DNA of 64,000 nucleotides from positions 1 through 64,000 of the forward strand of contig NZ_JAOQJC010000040.1 of the NCBI RefSeq assembly GCF_025567625.1, given 5' to 3'. The notes under the pieces were generated by a model, which saw nothing but the letters and a program-made list of their open reading frames with translations, searched no databases and was not told where the DNA came from. Made by a program: the position numbers and the translations under genes. Each line of letters begins with the position of its first letter. Positions within the stretch are counted from its first letter, which is position 1. The DNA is from Paenibacillus sp. J5C2022 (GTDB lineage Bacteria; Bacillota; Bacilli; Paenibacillales; Paenibacillaceae). This document shows, in pieces, positions 25,491 through 33,900 of the stretch.

Positions 25491-26048
25491 TTATTCTTCT
25501 TTCGCAATATACTCATAGATTTCCCCGGTCTCGAAGGAATCGATCAGCCGGTCCAGCCAGCGGTAATACTTCAAGCCTTCCGATATTTTCTCCTTGTCCT
25601 GATTCAGCACTTCCATGAATGCCTCATCGTCGGCATACTGCTCCATAAGCGCATGAATTTCCTTCAGACTACGGTTCATCACGCTCATATTCTGCTCAAC
25701 GGCCTTCCTCCATTTGATCGTGAAGAAATCCGCAAAATTCTGGTGCCAGTCCGGGACGACCTCGTACAAGTCCTTGCGCGTCCCCTTGCCCCATACTTTC
25801 TCGATCATCTTCAAGTCATGAAGCGTGCGCATGCCTGTGCTCATGGATGTCTTGCTCATCCCCATCGTCTGACTCATTTCATCCAGTGTAACGGGATGCT
25901 GATTAAAGTACATATTGCCGTATAGATGGCCGATCGATAGCGTGATTCCGTATAAGTCCATATTTTTGCCAATCGATTCAATTACGCGTCTTCTCGTCTG
26001 AAGCAGCTTACCGCGCTGCTCCTCCGTCAACCCAGCAAGTTCATTCAT
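25491..26048 (-). CDS. GbsR/MarR-type regulator of glycine betaine uptake
   Basis: 185-residue winged-helix regulator of the GbsR family (relatives GbsR, OpcR, OpuAR). Core motifs: GITLSIGHLYGNMYF, VTLDEMSQTMGMSKTSMSTGMRTL and the wing VWGKGTRKDLYEV. GGGAGG precedes the ATG. Its divergence from opuAA indicates choline- or betaine-responsive repression of the importer. Confidence 0.9.
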   Translation of the reverse strand: MNELAGLTEEQRGKLLQTRRRVIESIGKNMDLYGITLSIGHLYGNMYFNQHPVTLDEMSQTMGMSKTSMSTGMRTLHDLKMIEKVWGKGTRKDLYEVVPDWHQNFADFFTIKWRKAVEQNMSVMNRSLKEIHALMEQYADDEAFMEVLNQDKEKISEGLKYYRWLDRLIDSFETGEIYEYIAKEE

Positions 26049-26160
26049 TTTGTTCCTCCCGAGGAGTGGCTTGCACCCATCATACTTACTAAATTTATTG
26101 TAATCAATAGTCGAATAGACTGTAAAGACTACGATCCTTGAGGAAAAAGGAGTTATTCAG

Positions 26161-26208
26161 AGTATACAGTCCATAAAGTTTGTAAAGTTCTTACTGTACA
26201 AAGTATAC
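26161..26208 (+). promoter_or_regulatory. opuA promoter region with inverted repeats
   Basis: TTGTAA (26180-26185) and TATACG (26204-26209) with an 18-base spacer resemble a sigma-A promoter. Flanking TATACAGT (26163-26170) and ACTGTACA (26193-26200) form an inverted repeat with one mismatch, and GTATAC occurs at 26162 and 26203. This is a reasonable place for a GbsR-type operator; the assignment is tentative. Confidence 0.4.
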
Positions 26209-26301
26209 GAAGGCTCAGCCGCTTTGACCATAGCAACAATATCCATCTACACTTATATAGTACTTGTTGTCCACGGGGACTATCACGAAAGGGGGCACAG
26301 C

Positions 26302-27510
26302 ATGACCATTATCGAAGCGAAGAAACTAACAAAAATATTCGGAAATGATCCAAAACGGGCGATTCCGCTGCTGGATCAAGGATGGTCAAAAGAGAAGATT
26401 CTGGCGGAAACGAAACTGACCGTCGGTGTCAATCAAGCCGAGTTCACCATAGAAGCTGGACAAATTTTTGTCATTATGGGGTTGTCGGGAAGCGGGAAGT
26501 CCACGCTCGTCCGCTTGCTGAACCGACTGATTGAGCCTACGAGCGGCCAGCTGCTGTTCGAAGGCAAGGATGTGCTGAAGATGTCGGCGGAGGAGCTTAG
26601 AGCGTTCAGAAGACGCAACGTCGGCATGGTATTCCAGAAATTCGCGTTATTTCCGCATCGGACCGTCATTCAAAATGTGGAATACGGACTTGAGGTGCAA
26701 GGCATCGACAAGAAGAAACGGCGCGAGATGGCGATGCAGTCGCTGGAGCTTGTCGGCCTGAAAGGCTGGGAAAACAGCTATCCCGATCAGTTGAGCGGCG
26801 GCATGCAGCAGCGTGTCGGACTGGCCAGAGGGCTCGCGAACGATCCAGACGTGCTATTGATGGACGAAGCGTTCAGCGCGCTTGATCCGCTCATCCGCAA
26901 GGATATGCAAGACGAGCTGCTGGAGCTGCAGTCCAAGATGAAGAAGACGATCGTCTTCATCACCCACGATCTCGACGAGGCGCTGCGCATCGGCGACCAG
27001 ATCGCTCTAATGAAGGACGGCAGCATCGTCCAGATCGGCACGCCGGAGGAGATTCTGATGCAGCCGGCCAACAAATATGTGGAGCGGTTCGTCGAGGACG
27101 TCGACTTGTCCAAGGTGCTGACCGCCTCTCATGTCATGGAGAAGGCGGAGACGATTACGCTGGATAAGGGGCCTCGCGTCGCCCTGCAATTCATGAAGGA
27201 CCATGGCGTCTCCAGCCTTTACGTTGTCGACAAGGCGATGAACCTGCTCGGCCTGGTGACGGCGGAAGATGCCTCGGGCGCGGTGAAGGACGGCAGCACG
27301 CTCCAGGACATTATGGTGACCGATGTGCCAACGACATCGCCGGACTCATTATTGAATGAATTATTCGAATTGATGGGCAATATCCGACTTCCCGTTGCTG
27401 TCATCAATGAGAGCGGGCGGCTGAAGGGCGTCGTCATTAAAGGCGCGGTACTCGCCGCATTAGCAGGAAACTCGGACATGGAAGCAGGTGTACAGCATGA
27501 ATCTGCCTAA
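26302..27510 (+). CDS. opuAA: glycine betaine/proline ABC transporter ATPase OpuAA
   Basis: 402-residue ATPase of the ProV/OpuAA type. Walker A GLSGSGKST (about residues 60-68), Q-loop GMVFQKFALFPH, signature LSGGMQQRVGLARG, Walker B VLLMDEAFSALDP and switch histidine ITHDLDEA; the last 120 residues carry two CBS domains (VSSLYVVDKAMNLLGLVTAED, RLPVAVINESGRLKGVV) that sense ionic strength in relatives. The ATG at 26302 has AAAGGGGG upstream; the 26 codons before it are not supported. First gene of a three-gene osmoprotectant importer. Confidence 0.94.
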   Translation: MTIIEAKKLTKIFGNDPKRAIPLLDQGWSKEKILAETKLTVGVNQAEFTIEAGQIFVIMGLSGSGKSTLVRLLNRLIEPTSGQLLFEGKDVLKMSAEELRAFRRRNVGMVFQKFALFPHRTVIQNVEYGLEVQGIDKKKRREMAMQSLELVGLKGWENSYPDQLSGGMQQRVGLARGLANDPDVLLMDEAFSALDPLIRKDMQDELLELQSKMKKTIVFITHDLDEALRIGDQIALMKDGSIVQIGTPEEILMQPANKYVERFVEDVDLSKVLTASHVMEKAETITLDKGPRVALQFMKDHGVSSLYVVDKAMNLLGLVTAEDASGAVKDGSTLQDIMVTDVPTTSPDSLLNELFELMGNIRLPVAVINESGRLKGVVIKGAVLAALAGNSDMEAGVQHESA

Positions 27511-28333
27511 AATTCCGCTCGCGGATTGGGTCGAAGCCACCGAAGACTGGCTGGAGGACAACTTGGAGCCTGTCTTCGATTTTATCGGCGTTATCATCAA
27601 AGGTATCGTCGAAGGATTGAACTGGCTGCTGGATGCCCCGCATCCGTTCGTTATCATCGCGCTGTTCACAGCATTGGCCTGGTATCTCGGGAAGTGGCGG
27701 CTTGGCGTATTCACTGCTGTCGGCCTGCTGCTCGTTGAGAATCTTGAGCTGTGGGAACCCACGATGCAGACGCTGTCGCTAGTCATTACTGCAGCATTCA
27801 TCTCGATTGTGCTGGGCATTCCGATCGGCATTCTCTGTGCCAGATCGAACAAGATGCAGAAGATCGTGACGCCGATTCTGGATTTCATGCAGACGATGCC
27901 TGCCTTCGTCTATCTGTTGCCCGTCATCGTATTCTTCGGGCTCGGAGTTGTTCCCGGCGTCATCTCTTCCATCGTATTCGCCATACCGCCTACGATCAGG
28001 CTGACGAATCTGGGCATCCGGCAAGTGCCGGAGGAGCTGGTGGAAGCGGCGGACGCATTCGGCTCCACACCGGGACAGAAGCTGGTCAAGCTGCAGCTTC
28101 CGATCGCTATGCCTACGATTATGGCCGGCGTCAATCAGACGATTATGCTGTCTCTGTCCATGGTCGTGATCGCATCCATGGTCGGTGCGCAAGGCACAGG
28201 CTCTATCGTATTGCGGGCAATCACCCAGTTGAAGACGGGAATCGGCTTTGAAGCCGGTCTGGCGATTGTCATTATCGCCATCATCCTGGACCGCATGACA
28301 CAGCAGATTACGAAGCGCTCCAAGGCGCAATAA
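27497..28333 (+). CDS. opuAB: glycine betaine ABC permease OpuAB
   Basis: 278-residue membrane permease with about seven helices and the conserved loop VPEELVEAADAFGSTPGQKLVKLQLP. It overlaps opuAA by 14 bases, which points to coupled translation; the ATG at 27497 is preceded by AGGTG. A Trp/Glu-rich N-terminal stretch (VEATEDWLEDNL) is typical of the family. Confidence 0.94.
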   Translation: MNLPKIPLADWVEATEDWLEDNLEPVFDFIGVIIKGIVEGLNWLLDAPHPFVIIALFTALAWYLGKWRLGVFTAVGLLLVENLELWEPTMQTLSLVITAAFISIVLGIPIGILCARSNKMQKIVTPILDFMQTMPAFVYLLPVIVFFGLGVVPGVISSIVFAIPPTIRLTNLGIRQVPEELVEAADAFGSTPGQKLVKLQLPIAMPTIMAGVNQTIMLSLSMVVIASMVGAQGTGSIVLRAITQLKTGIGFEAGLAIVIIAIILDRMTQQITKRSKAQ

Positions 28334-28426
28334 GTTTGTGAAGGCATCATTTATTCGGGTTTCAGTTCGGCATTTATGCCGGGTTGCAATAAATCTATCA
28401 TTTTAGAAAGAGGAGTGGTCTTACGA

Positions 28427-29332
28427 ATGAAGAAAGCAGCATGGTTACTATCTGTCGCAATGGTGGTCGGACTTCTGTCCGGATGCGGCGGGAACAACGG
28501 CGGTTCTGACAATGGCGGAGCAAGCAACGGGGGCGACAAGGGCGGCGACAAAGAGAAAAAAGAAATTACGCTCGCTTATGTGGCATGGGATTCTGAAATT
28601 GCAAGCACGAATGTCGTGAAGGAAGTACTGGAGTCCAAAATGGGCTACACTGTGGAAATGCTGCAAGTTGACGCAGGTCCAATGTGGACAGGCGTTGCGG
28701 ACGGCAGCGCGGATGCGATGGTAGCGGCTTGGCTGCCTACGACGCATGAGACGTATCTGAGCGAGAATGAAGGCAAGCTTGAGGATCTCGGTCCTAACCT
28801 GAACGGTACGAAGCTGGGCCTGGTTGTTCCATCGTATATGGACATTAACAGCATTGAAGATCTGAACGACGAAGTGGGCAAATCACTTGATTACACGATT
28901 ACAGGCATCGAGCCGGGTGCCGGCCTGATGATGAAGACGGAGAAAGTCATTGAGGATTACGGCCTCAGCGACTGGAAGCTTCTGGACAGCTCTTCCGCTG
29001 CCATGGCGCAGGCCTTGGAGAAAGCATACGAAGACGAGAAGCCAATTATCGTAACTGGCTGGACGCCGCATTGGAAATTCGCCAAGATGGATCTGAAATA
29101 TTTGGAAGATCCGAAGGGCATTTACGGCGCCGATGAGCAAATTCATACGATCGTCCGCAACGGTCTGAAGGAAGACGATGCTGAAGCTTATGCATTCCTG
29201 GACGCCTTCAACTGGACTCCGGACGATATGGCGACTGTCATGGTCGACATCGTAGAGGGCCAATCCGCTGAGGAAGCTGCTAAAGCATGGGTGGAAGCGA
29301 ACGCCGACAAAGTCGACGCTTGGCTGAAGTAA
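28427..29332 (+). CDS. opuAC: glycine betaine-binding lipoprotein OpuAC
   Basis: 301-residue lipoprotein. Lipobox LLSGC with C20, a Gly/Asn-rich linker, then a type II binding fold with ITLAYVAWDSEIASTNVVKE, MQ(V)DAGPMWTGVADGSADA and GWTPHWKFAKMDLKYLEDP; the Trp residues match the aromatic cage that binds quaternary amines. GAGGAG lies 11 bases upstream. It ends the opuA operon before a strong terminator. Confidence 0.94.
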   Translation: MKKAAWLLSVAMVVGLLSGCGGNNGGSDNGGASNGGDKGGDKEKKEITLAYVAWDSEIASTNVVKEVLESKMGYTVEMLQVDAGPMWTGVADGSADAMVAAWLPTTHETYLSENEGKLEDLGPNLNGTKLGLVVPSYMDINSIEDLNDEVGKSLDYTITGIEPGAGLMMKTEKVIEDYGLSDWKLLDSSSAAMAQALEKAYEDEKPIIVTGWTPHWKFAKMDLKYLEDPKGIYGADEQIHTIVRNGLKEDDAEAYAFLDAFNWTPDDMATVMVDIVEGQSAEEAAKAWVEANADKVDAWLK

Positions 29333-29342
29333 TACGACTAAT

Positions 29343-29372
29343 AAAGGGCTATCCCGTGGATAGCCCTTTTCT
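29343..29372 (+). terminator. intrinsic terminator of the opuA operon
   Basis: AAAGGGCTATCC/GGATAGCCCTTT, 12 base pairs with a 3-base loop, followed by TTC-rich sequence. Because it is symmetric it may also end the convergent oxidoreductase transcript. Confidence 0.88.
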
Positions 29373-29402
29373 CATTCGCGCACATGTCTTGCCGGGGTTA
29401 GC

Positions 29403-30503
29403 TTAATCCAGCGTATTGGGAGCAAGCCCCATCGGAAGCGGTTCCGGACGCTCGCAGCTGCTCTTCATCCTGTAATGCACGCTTTGCTCCGAAGCGTCAT
29501 GGAAGCCGTGCATCGCTTCCAGCACATGATAGCCCAGCTCGCCGCTCGCCCGGTGCTTGCGCCCCGTCAGTATCGCCTTCGCCATATCGGCCGCGCCTAC
29601 TCCCCGCGCATTGTTCTCGTAGCCGAACGCGAGCGGAATGGTGCTCCACTCGTTGGAGCCGGCCCGCCATACCTTCACCTCTCCGCCGAATCCATTGGGA
29701 TCGGGCACAAGCAATGTTCCGCCGCTGCCGTATACTTCTATACGCGGCAGGGTAGAGCCGCCCTTCACGTCGAAGCTCGTCAGCAGCGTGCCGATGGCGC
29801 CGGATGCGAAGTCCATGATGCCGGCAATATGCGTCGGCGTTTCCACTGTCACCTTCTGCCCTTGCAGCGGCTGGCTCGTAATCGTCCGCTCCGGATACGA
29901 GATCGCCGCCGAGCCGGTCACACGGGTCATGGGGCCAAGCATAGCGACCAGAGCCGTCAAGTAATACGGGCCCATGTCATACATCGGTCCCCCGCCCTTC
30001 TCATAATAGAAGGCCGGTGACGGATGCCACGATTCATGCCCGCCGCATACCATGAACGCTGTCGCGCCGATCGGCGTACCGATCCAGCCGTCGTCAATGA
30101 GCTTGATGCACGTCTGTATCCCGCCGCCGAGGAAGGTGTCCGGCGCACTGCCGACATACAGTCCTTTCGCCTCCGCCAGATGCAGCACCTCCTGCGCTTC
30201 CTCGCGGGTAACCGCGAACGGCTTCTCGACATAGACATGCTTGCCCGCTTCCAGTGCTTGCCTGTTCACAGCCGCATGCGCGGCAGGGATCGTCAAGTTA
30301 ATGACCATCTCGATTTCGGGATCGGCCAACAGCTCATCCACGGAACATCCGCGAACGCCATGTTTCTCTCCCCTTTCCTTTGCCCGCTCGACGTCAAGAT
30401 CCGCGCAAGCGACAAGCTCCATCGCTTCGAATGAACGGCCGTTCTGAAAGTATATGCCGCTAATATTGCCTGTGCCGATAATGCCGGCTTTCAGTTTCCT
30501 CAT
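29403..30503 (-). CDS. Gfo/Idh/MocA-family oxidoreductase
   Basis: 366-residue NAD(P)-dependent sugar dehydrogenase. Rossmann motif AGIIGTGNISGIY at the N-terminus, the family motif HVYVEKPFAVTREEAQEV (Lys of EKP is catalytic) near residue 95, and DMGPYYLTALVAMLGP near residue 180, the region holding the catalytic histidine in many members. It is the last gene of the LacI-led operon, 104 bases after thuA. A ThuB-like role in oxidising a sugar to a keto-sugar is plausible from the neighbour. Confidence 0.88.
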   Translation of the reverse strand: MRKLKAGIIGTGNISGIYFQNGRSFEAMELVACADLDVERAKERGEKHGVRGCSVDELLADPEIEMVINLTIPAAHAAVNRQALEAGKHVYVEKPFAVTREEAQEVLHLAEAKGLYVGSAPDTFLGGGIQTCIKLIDDGWIGTPIGATAFMVCGGHESWHPSPAFYYEKGGGPMYDMGPYYLTALVAMLGPMTRVTGSAAISYPERTITSQPLQGQKVTVETPTHIAGIMDFASGAIGTLLTSFDVKGGSTLPRIEVYGSGGTLLVPDPNGFGGEVKVWRAGSNEWSTIPLAFGYENNARGVGAADMAKAILTGRKHRASGELGYHVLEAMHGFHDASEQSVHYRMKSSCERPEPLPMGLAPNTLD

Positions 30504-30607
30504 GCTTCATCCACCTCTTCTCCCGAATGCGGGTCCTTTAACTTGTAGCGGACTGGACTATATTTTACAGCTGATTGTCTTCCATTCCCGTATAAGCCGT
30601 CATGCTG

Positions 30608-31291
30608 TCATACCCATTCGCTGTCGGAGTCCCGCTTGCCTTCCGCGCACCAGAGAAACCCGCGGCGCATCAGTTCCTTCACAACCGGAATCTCCATGAT
30701 ATTCGCTTTATGTCCAAGAGAGTTGTAGTAGACGCGGCCAAGCCCCCAGCGCTTCGTCCAGATAACGGGCATATCTACCGCCCCATTGGCGCTGTGCGGT
30801 CCCGGCGTGCCGGGAAAGCGGGTCGTGGCCAGCACCTCTACGGCAGGATCAATATGCAGATAATATTGCTCCGAGCAGATCTCGAAATCTTTGATGCCCG
30901 ACGTGAGAGGACTGGTGCTGTGACGCATATTGACGGTATAGTTCACATTGTCGCCGCCGGGATGCGACACCCATTGCCCACCAGTCATGAACTGCCAATC
31001 TACATTGTCACGGAATGCATCGCACAGCCCGCCGTGACACCCCGCCAGACCGACGCCGCTCTGCACTGCCGCCGATACATGATCGACCAGTTGCTGCTCG
31101 ATGCGTCCCATCGTCCAGTGCGGAATGATCAGATCCAGCGACTTCAGCTTCTCGGCATCGGCGAACGCCTCCTGCGTATCCGATACCTCCACCTCGAAGC
31201 CTTCCGCCTCCAGCGTGCTTCGGAATATATCCGCTACTTGCTCCGGCTCATGGCCATCCCAGCCGCCCCATACGATTAACGCTTTTTTCAT
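30608..31291 (-). CDS. ThuA-domain protein (trehalose-utilisation type)
   Basis: 227-residue protein with the ThuA fold (class I glutamine amidotransferase-like): ALIVWGGWDGHEPEQVADIF, IPHWTMGRIE, GVGLAGCHGGLCDAFR (nucleophile-elbow region), YYNSLGHKANI and ELMRRGFLWCAEG. ThuA works with a Gfo-type dehydrogenase (ThuB) in trehalose-like disaccharide use through keto-sugars in rhizobia. The ATG at 31291 has GGGGG 9 bases before it. A structured RNA lies 30 bases upstream of the start. Confidence 0.88.
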   Translation of the reverse strand: MKKALIVWGGWDGHEPEQVADIFRSTLEAEGFEVEVSDTQEAFADAEKLKSLDLIIPHWTMGRIEQQLVDHVSAAVQSGVGLAGCHGGLCDAFRDNVDWQFMTGGQWVSHPGGDNVNYTVNMRHSTSPLTSGIKDFEICSEQYYLHIDPAVEVLATTRFPGTPGPHSANGAVDMPVIWTKRWGLGRVYYNSLGHKANIMEIPVVKELMRRGFLWCAEGKRDSDSEWV

Positions 31292-31321
31292 TCTTCCAAT
31301 CCCCCTTGATTTCGCTGAAAA

Positions 31322-31389
31322 GCGGATCAGCCTTACGGCTGCAATAGTTCCTCGCACTCATGAAATTCCTGATGAGTCTTCCGATCCGC
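31322..31389 (-). promoter_or_regulatory. three-way-junction RNA element in the thuA leader
   Basis: On the minus strand three helices nest: P1 GCGGAT/ATCCGC closing the element, P2 ACTCAT/ATGAGT, and P3 CAGCC-GTAA-GGCTG capped by a GNRA tetraloop. A short TTTT follows P1. It lies in the 209-base gap between the upstream oxidoreductase and thuA. It could be a riboswitch-like leader, a processing site or a weak terminator; I do not recognise a known class. Confidence 0.5.
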
Positions 31390-31500
31390 CGCTCCTGTGC
31401 CCATGCAGCTTCTGTCCGTTGACACGCTTCTTCTACTCTCGCTCTCTTACAACTTCTCCCGTTCTCGCCACCTATGCTGCCCCCGCGCTCTTACTGGCTC

Positions 31501-32688
31501 CTACTGCTCTTGCAGCTCTTGCAGCTCTTGCAGCTCTTGCAGCTCAACCCACCTGCGCTCCGACACCGAACGCTCCACCGCCTCCAGCACTTCTTGACAC
31601 TTCACGCCGTCCGCGAAGCTTGGCACCGGCTGCCGATTCTCCTCCAGTGCTTTCATCAGCTCCAGAACTTCATGCGTGAACGTATGCTCATAGCCGATCG
31701 TATGGCCCGGCGGCCACCAAGCGTCCATATAGGCATGAGCCGGGTCTGTCGCCAGCACACGGCGGAATCCTTGCACATCCTCGGCATCGTCGGTGAAGTA
31801 TACTTGAAGCTCGTTCATCCGCTCGAAGTCGAACTTGATGCTGCCTCTGCTTCCATTCACCTCGAACGCATTCGTGCAGCGATGCCCGCCGGCGAACCTG
31901 GTCGCTTCGAAGCTGCCGAGTGCGCCGCAGGCGAAGCGGGCCATGAACAGCGTTGCATCGTCCACAGTCACTTCTCCCAGCTCCGACGCGCCGTCTCCCT
32001 TCGCGCTAAGTCCCGTCATGGCGGATGCGGCTGGCCGGCGCTTGACGAATGTCTCGCTCATCCCGACGACCTCGCGGAATTCGCCGATAAGATAGCGGGC
32101 CATGTCGATCAGATGCGCCCCCAGGTCGCCATGCGAGCCGGAGCCGGCAATATCCTTGTCGAGCCGCCATACGAGCGGGAAGCCGGGGTCCAGTATCCAA
32201 TCCTGCAGGAAGACTGCCCGGAAGTGGTGGATTCGGCCCAGCCTGCCCTCCTGAATCAGCTTGCGGGCAAGTTGCACTGCCGGTGCGAAGCGGTAATTGA
32301 AGCCGATCATATGCTTCACTCCAGCCTGCTCCGCCGCTGTCAGCATCTCTCTGGCATCGGCCAGCGTCAGCGCAAGCGGCTTCTCGCAGAACACATGCTT
32401 GCCCGCCTCTGCCGCTGCGATCGCAATTGCTTTATGCGCATTGCTCGGCGCATTAATATCGATCAGATCGACATCGTCACGCTGCACCAGCTCCCGCCAG
32501 TCCGTTACGGCTTCCTCCCAGCCGAATTGCGCTCGCGCCTGCTCCAGCAAGGCGGCATCGCGTCCGCAGATCACCTTCATCTCCGGCTTCCAGGCGTCCG
32601 GGAAGAACATTGGCGTCGCCCGGTAAGCGTTGCTGTGCGCCTTCCCCATAAATTTATAGCCAATCATACCGATTCTCACATTGTTCAT
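31501..32688 (-). CDS. Gfo/Idh/MocA-family oxidoreductase with LQE-repeat tail
   Basis: 395-residue dehydrogenase. Rossmann motif RIGMIGYKFMGKAHSNAY, KHVFCEKPLALTLADAREML with the EKP lysine near residue 98, and GDLGAHLIDMARYLIG with the conserved DxxxH near residue 180. Its C-terminus is extended by a run of LQE units encoded by a repeated GAGCTGCAA 9-mer (31507-31552), a likely slippage product. The start at 32688 is 8 bases after AAGGTGG; the frame also opens at 32709 within the TAATG overlap with lacI. Second gene of the LacI operon. Confidence 0.88.
   Translation of the reverse strand: MNNVRIGMIGYKFMGKAHSNAYRATPMFFPDAWKPEMKVICGRDAALLEQARAQFGWEEAVTDWRELVQRDDVDLIDINAPSNAHKAIAIAAAEAGKHVFCEKPLALTLADAREMLTAAEQAGVKHMIGFNYRFAPAVQLARKLIQEGRLGRIHHFRAVFLQDWILDPGFPLVWRLDKDIAGSGSHGDLGAHLIDMARYLIGEFREVVGMSETFVKRRPAASAMTGLSAKGDGASELGEVTVDDATLFMARFACGALGSFEATRFAGGHRCTNAFEVNGSRGSIKFDFERMNELQVYFTDDAEDVQGFRRVLATDPAHAYMDAWWPPGHTIGYEHTFTHEVLELMKALEENRQPVPSFADGVKCQEVLEAVERSVSERRWVELQELQELQELQEQ
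31507..31552 (-). repeat. 9-base tandem repeat inside the oxidoreductase 3' end
   Basis: About four to five copies of GAGCTGCAA (CTCTTGCAG on the plus strand) in frame, giving Glu-Leu-Gln repeats just before the stop codon. Copy number is likely to vary between strains. Confidence 0.85.
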
Positions 32689-32708
32689 GTCGGGTTCCAC
32701 CTTCTCCA

Positions 32709-33755
32709 TTAGGATGATTCCCTTGCCTTCAGACTGACCGGAAGCAAGTAAGCATGGCCTTCTCCAGCCAATCCCTCTATATCTGGAGCCTTGAACCTTC
32801 CCGCATCGGCCAGCCCCTCCAGCACCCGTTCCGCAGCCATCGTCCCCATCTCATAGAACGGAACCGCCACACTGGTCAGGCCGGGACTTGTCAGTCTTGA
32901 GCCGTCGGAATCGTCATAGCCGACGATGGCGTAATCTCTGCCCGCATCAAGCCCCAGCTCCTTCAATCCCTGCATAAGGCCGATCGCCATCCGGTCGTTC
33001 GCCGCGAACACGGCGTCAACGGAACGGCTGGCAATTCTCTCCGCGACGCGCTTCGCAAACCCATAGCCGCTCTTGCGACTGTAATTGCCCTCCAGCAGCC
33101 ACTCTTCCGTGAGCCGGATTCCTGCTGCCGCCAGCTCCGCAGCATACCCCTCTAGCCGATCCCGACTGTTGGAGTAATGAAGCGGGCCGTTCAGGAAGGC
33201 GATTCGCGTATATCCCCGATCCAGCAGATGGCGCGTCGCCATCCGGCTGCCCGCGACATGGTTCGCATCGACGGACAAGAACGACTCCTCGGGGAAGCGC
33301 TGATTGACCAGACAGAAGGGATGCCCTTCCCGCTTCATCTCCGCAAGAGCCGTACGTTCCTCCGGTACATCCCGCGAGCCCAACAAGATGCATGCATCTA
33401 CCTTCTGCGTGCGGAACAGCTTGGCGTAATCGGGAAGCTGCTCCGGGTCCCGGAATATGAGAAGCAAGTCATAGCCCAATCGTTGCGCCGCCTCGCCAAT
33501 CCCGCTCAATATCTCCGAGAAATAATAGGTCGAGAATAAATGCACCTTCGGAACAAATGGCAAAATGACCCCAATATTGCCGCTTCTTCGCCTTGCGAAT
33601 TGCTGCGCCAGCGCGTTCGGCTCATAGCCAAGCTCCGCTGCCGCCTTCATGACGCGCACTCTTGTCTCCTCGCGCATCGGACCTACATTGTTCAGCACTC
33701 TCGATACTGTCGCCTCTGACACGCCCGCCAGCTTCGCGACCTCTTTCCTGGTAAT
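32709..33755 (-). CDS. LacI-family repressor with apparent ATT start codon
   Basis: 348-residue repressor. The full family N-terminus (TRKEVAKLAGVSEATVSRVLNN) is only obtained if translation begins at the ATT at 33753-33755, which lies 8 bases after AAGGAGG (33764-33770). Between the in-frame TGA at 33771 and the first standard start (GTG at 33722) there is no ATG, GTG or TTG, and that GTG would remove helix 1 of the DNA-binding domain. The effector domain is intact (NIGVILPFVP, YTRIAFLNGP, AVFAANDRMAIGLMQG, IVGYDDSDGSRL). It probably controls its own operon through the palindromes upstream. The last codon overlaps the next frame (TAATG). Confidence 0.85.
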   Translation of the reverse strand: MTRKEVAKLAGVSEATVSRVLNNVGPMREETRVRVMKAAAELGYEPNALAQQFARRRSGNIGVILPFVPKVHLFSTYYFSEILSGIGEAAQRLGYDLLLIFRDPEQLPDYAKLFRTQKVDACILLGSRDVPEERTALAEMKREGHPFCLVNQRFPEESFLSVDANHVAGSRMATRHLLDRGYTRIAFLNGPLHYSNSRDRLEGYAAELAAAGIRLTEEWLLEGNYSRKSGYGFAKRVAERIASRSVDAVFAANDRMAIGLMQGLKELGLDAGRDYAIVGYDDSDGSRLTSPGLTSVAVPFYEMGTMAAERVLEGLADAGRFKAPDIEGLAGEGHAYLLPVSLKARESS

Positions 33756-33846
33756 TGCGACTGCCTCCTTTCATCCCGCTCGTCAGACACCTCATAACGA
33801 GATGTCTTGCGCCTATGTCCTGATCCCGCTATATGTAACCTGATGT

Positions 33847-33884
33847 CTCATGCCATAATGTACACGCGTACATTATGGCATGAG
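33847..33884. promoter_or_regulatory. 38-base palindrome over the -10 region of the lacI operon
   Basis: Two perfect 17-base arms (CTCATGCCATAATGTAC and its complement) around a 4-base centre. It covers the -10 box and transcription start of the operon promoter, a suitable operator for the LacI protein encoded downstream. Confidence 0.75.
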
Positions 33885-33900
33885 GGAATTCTGTTGTCAA
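33872..33900 (-). promoter_or_regulatory. sigma-A promoter of the LacI/Gfo/ThuA operon
   Basis: TTGACA at 33895-33900 and CATAAT at 33872-33877 on the minus strand, separated by exactly 17 bases. Transcription would start near 33865, giving a leader of about 110 nt before the ATT start. Both boxes lie inside palindromes. Confidence 0.75.

Noticed and set aside
27779..28330. 183-codon minus-strand frame
   Set aside because: Antisense to opuAB; Asp/Arg/His-rich composition typical of a reversed hydrophobic gene.
31474..32712. 412-codon plus-strand frame
   Set aside because: Mirrors the Gfo/Idh/MocA gene on the other strand.
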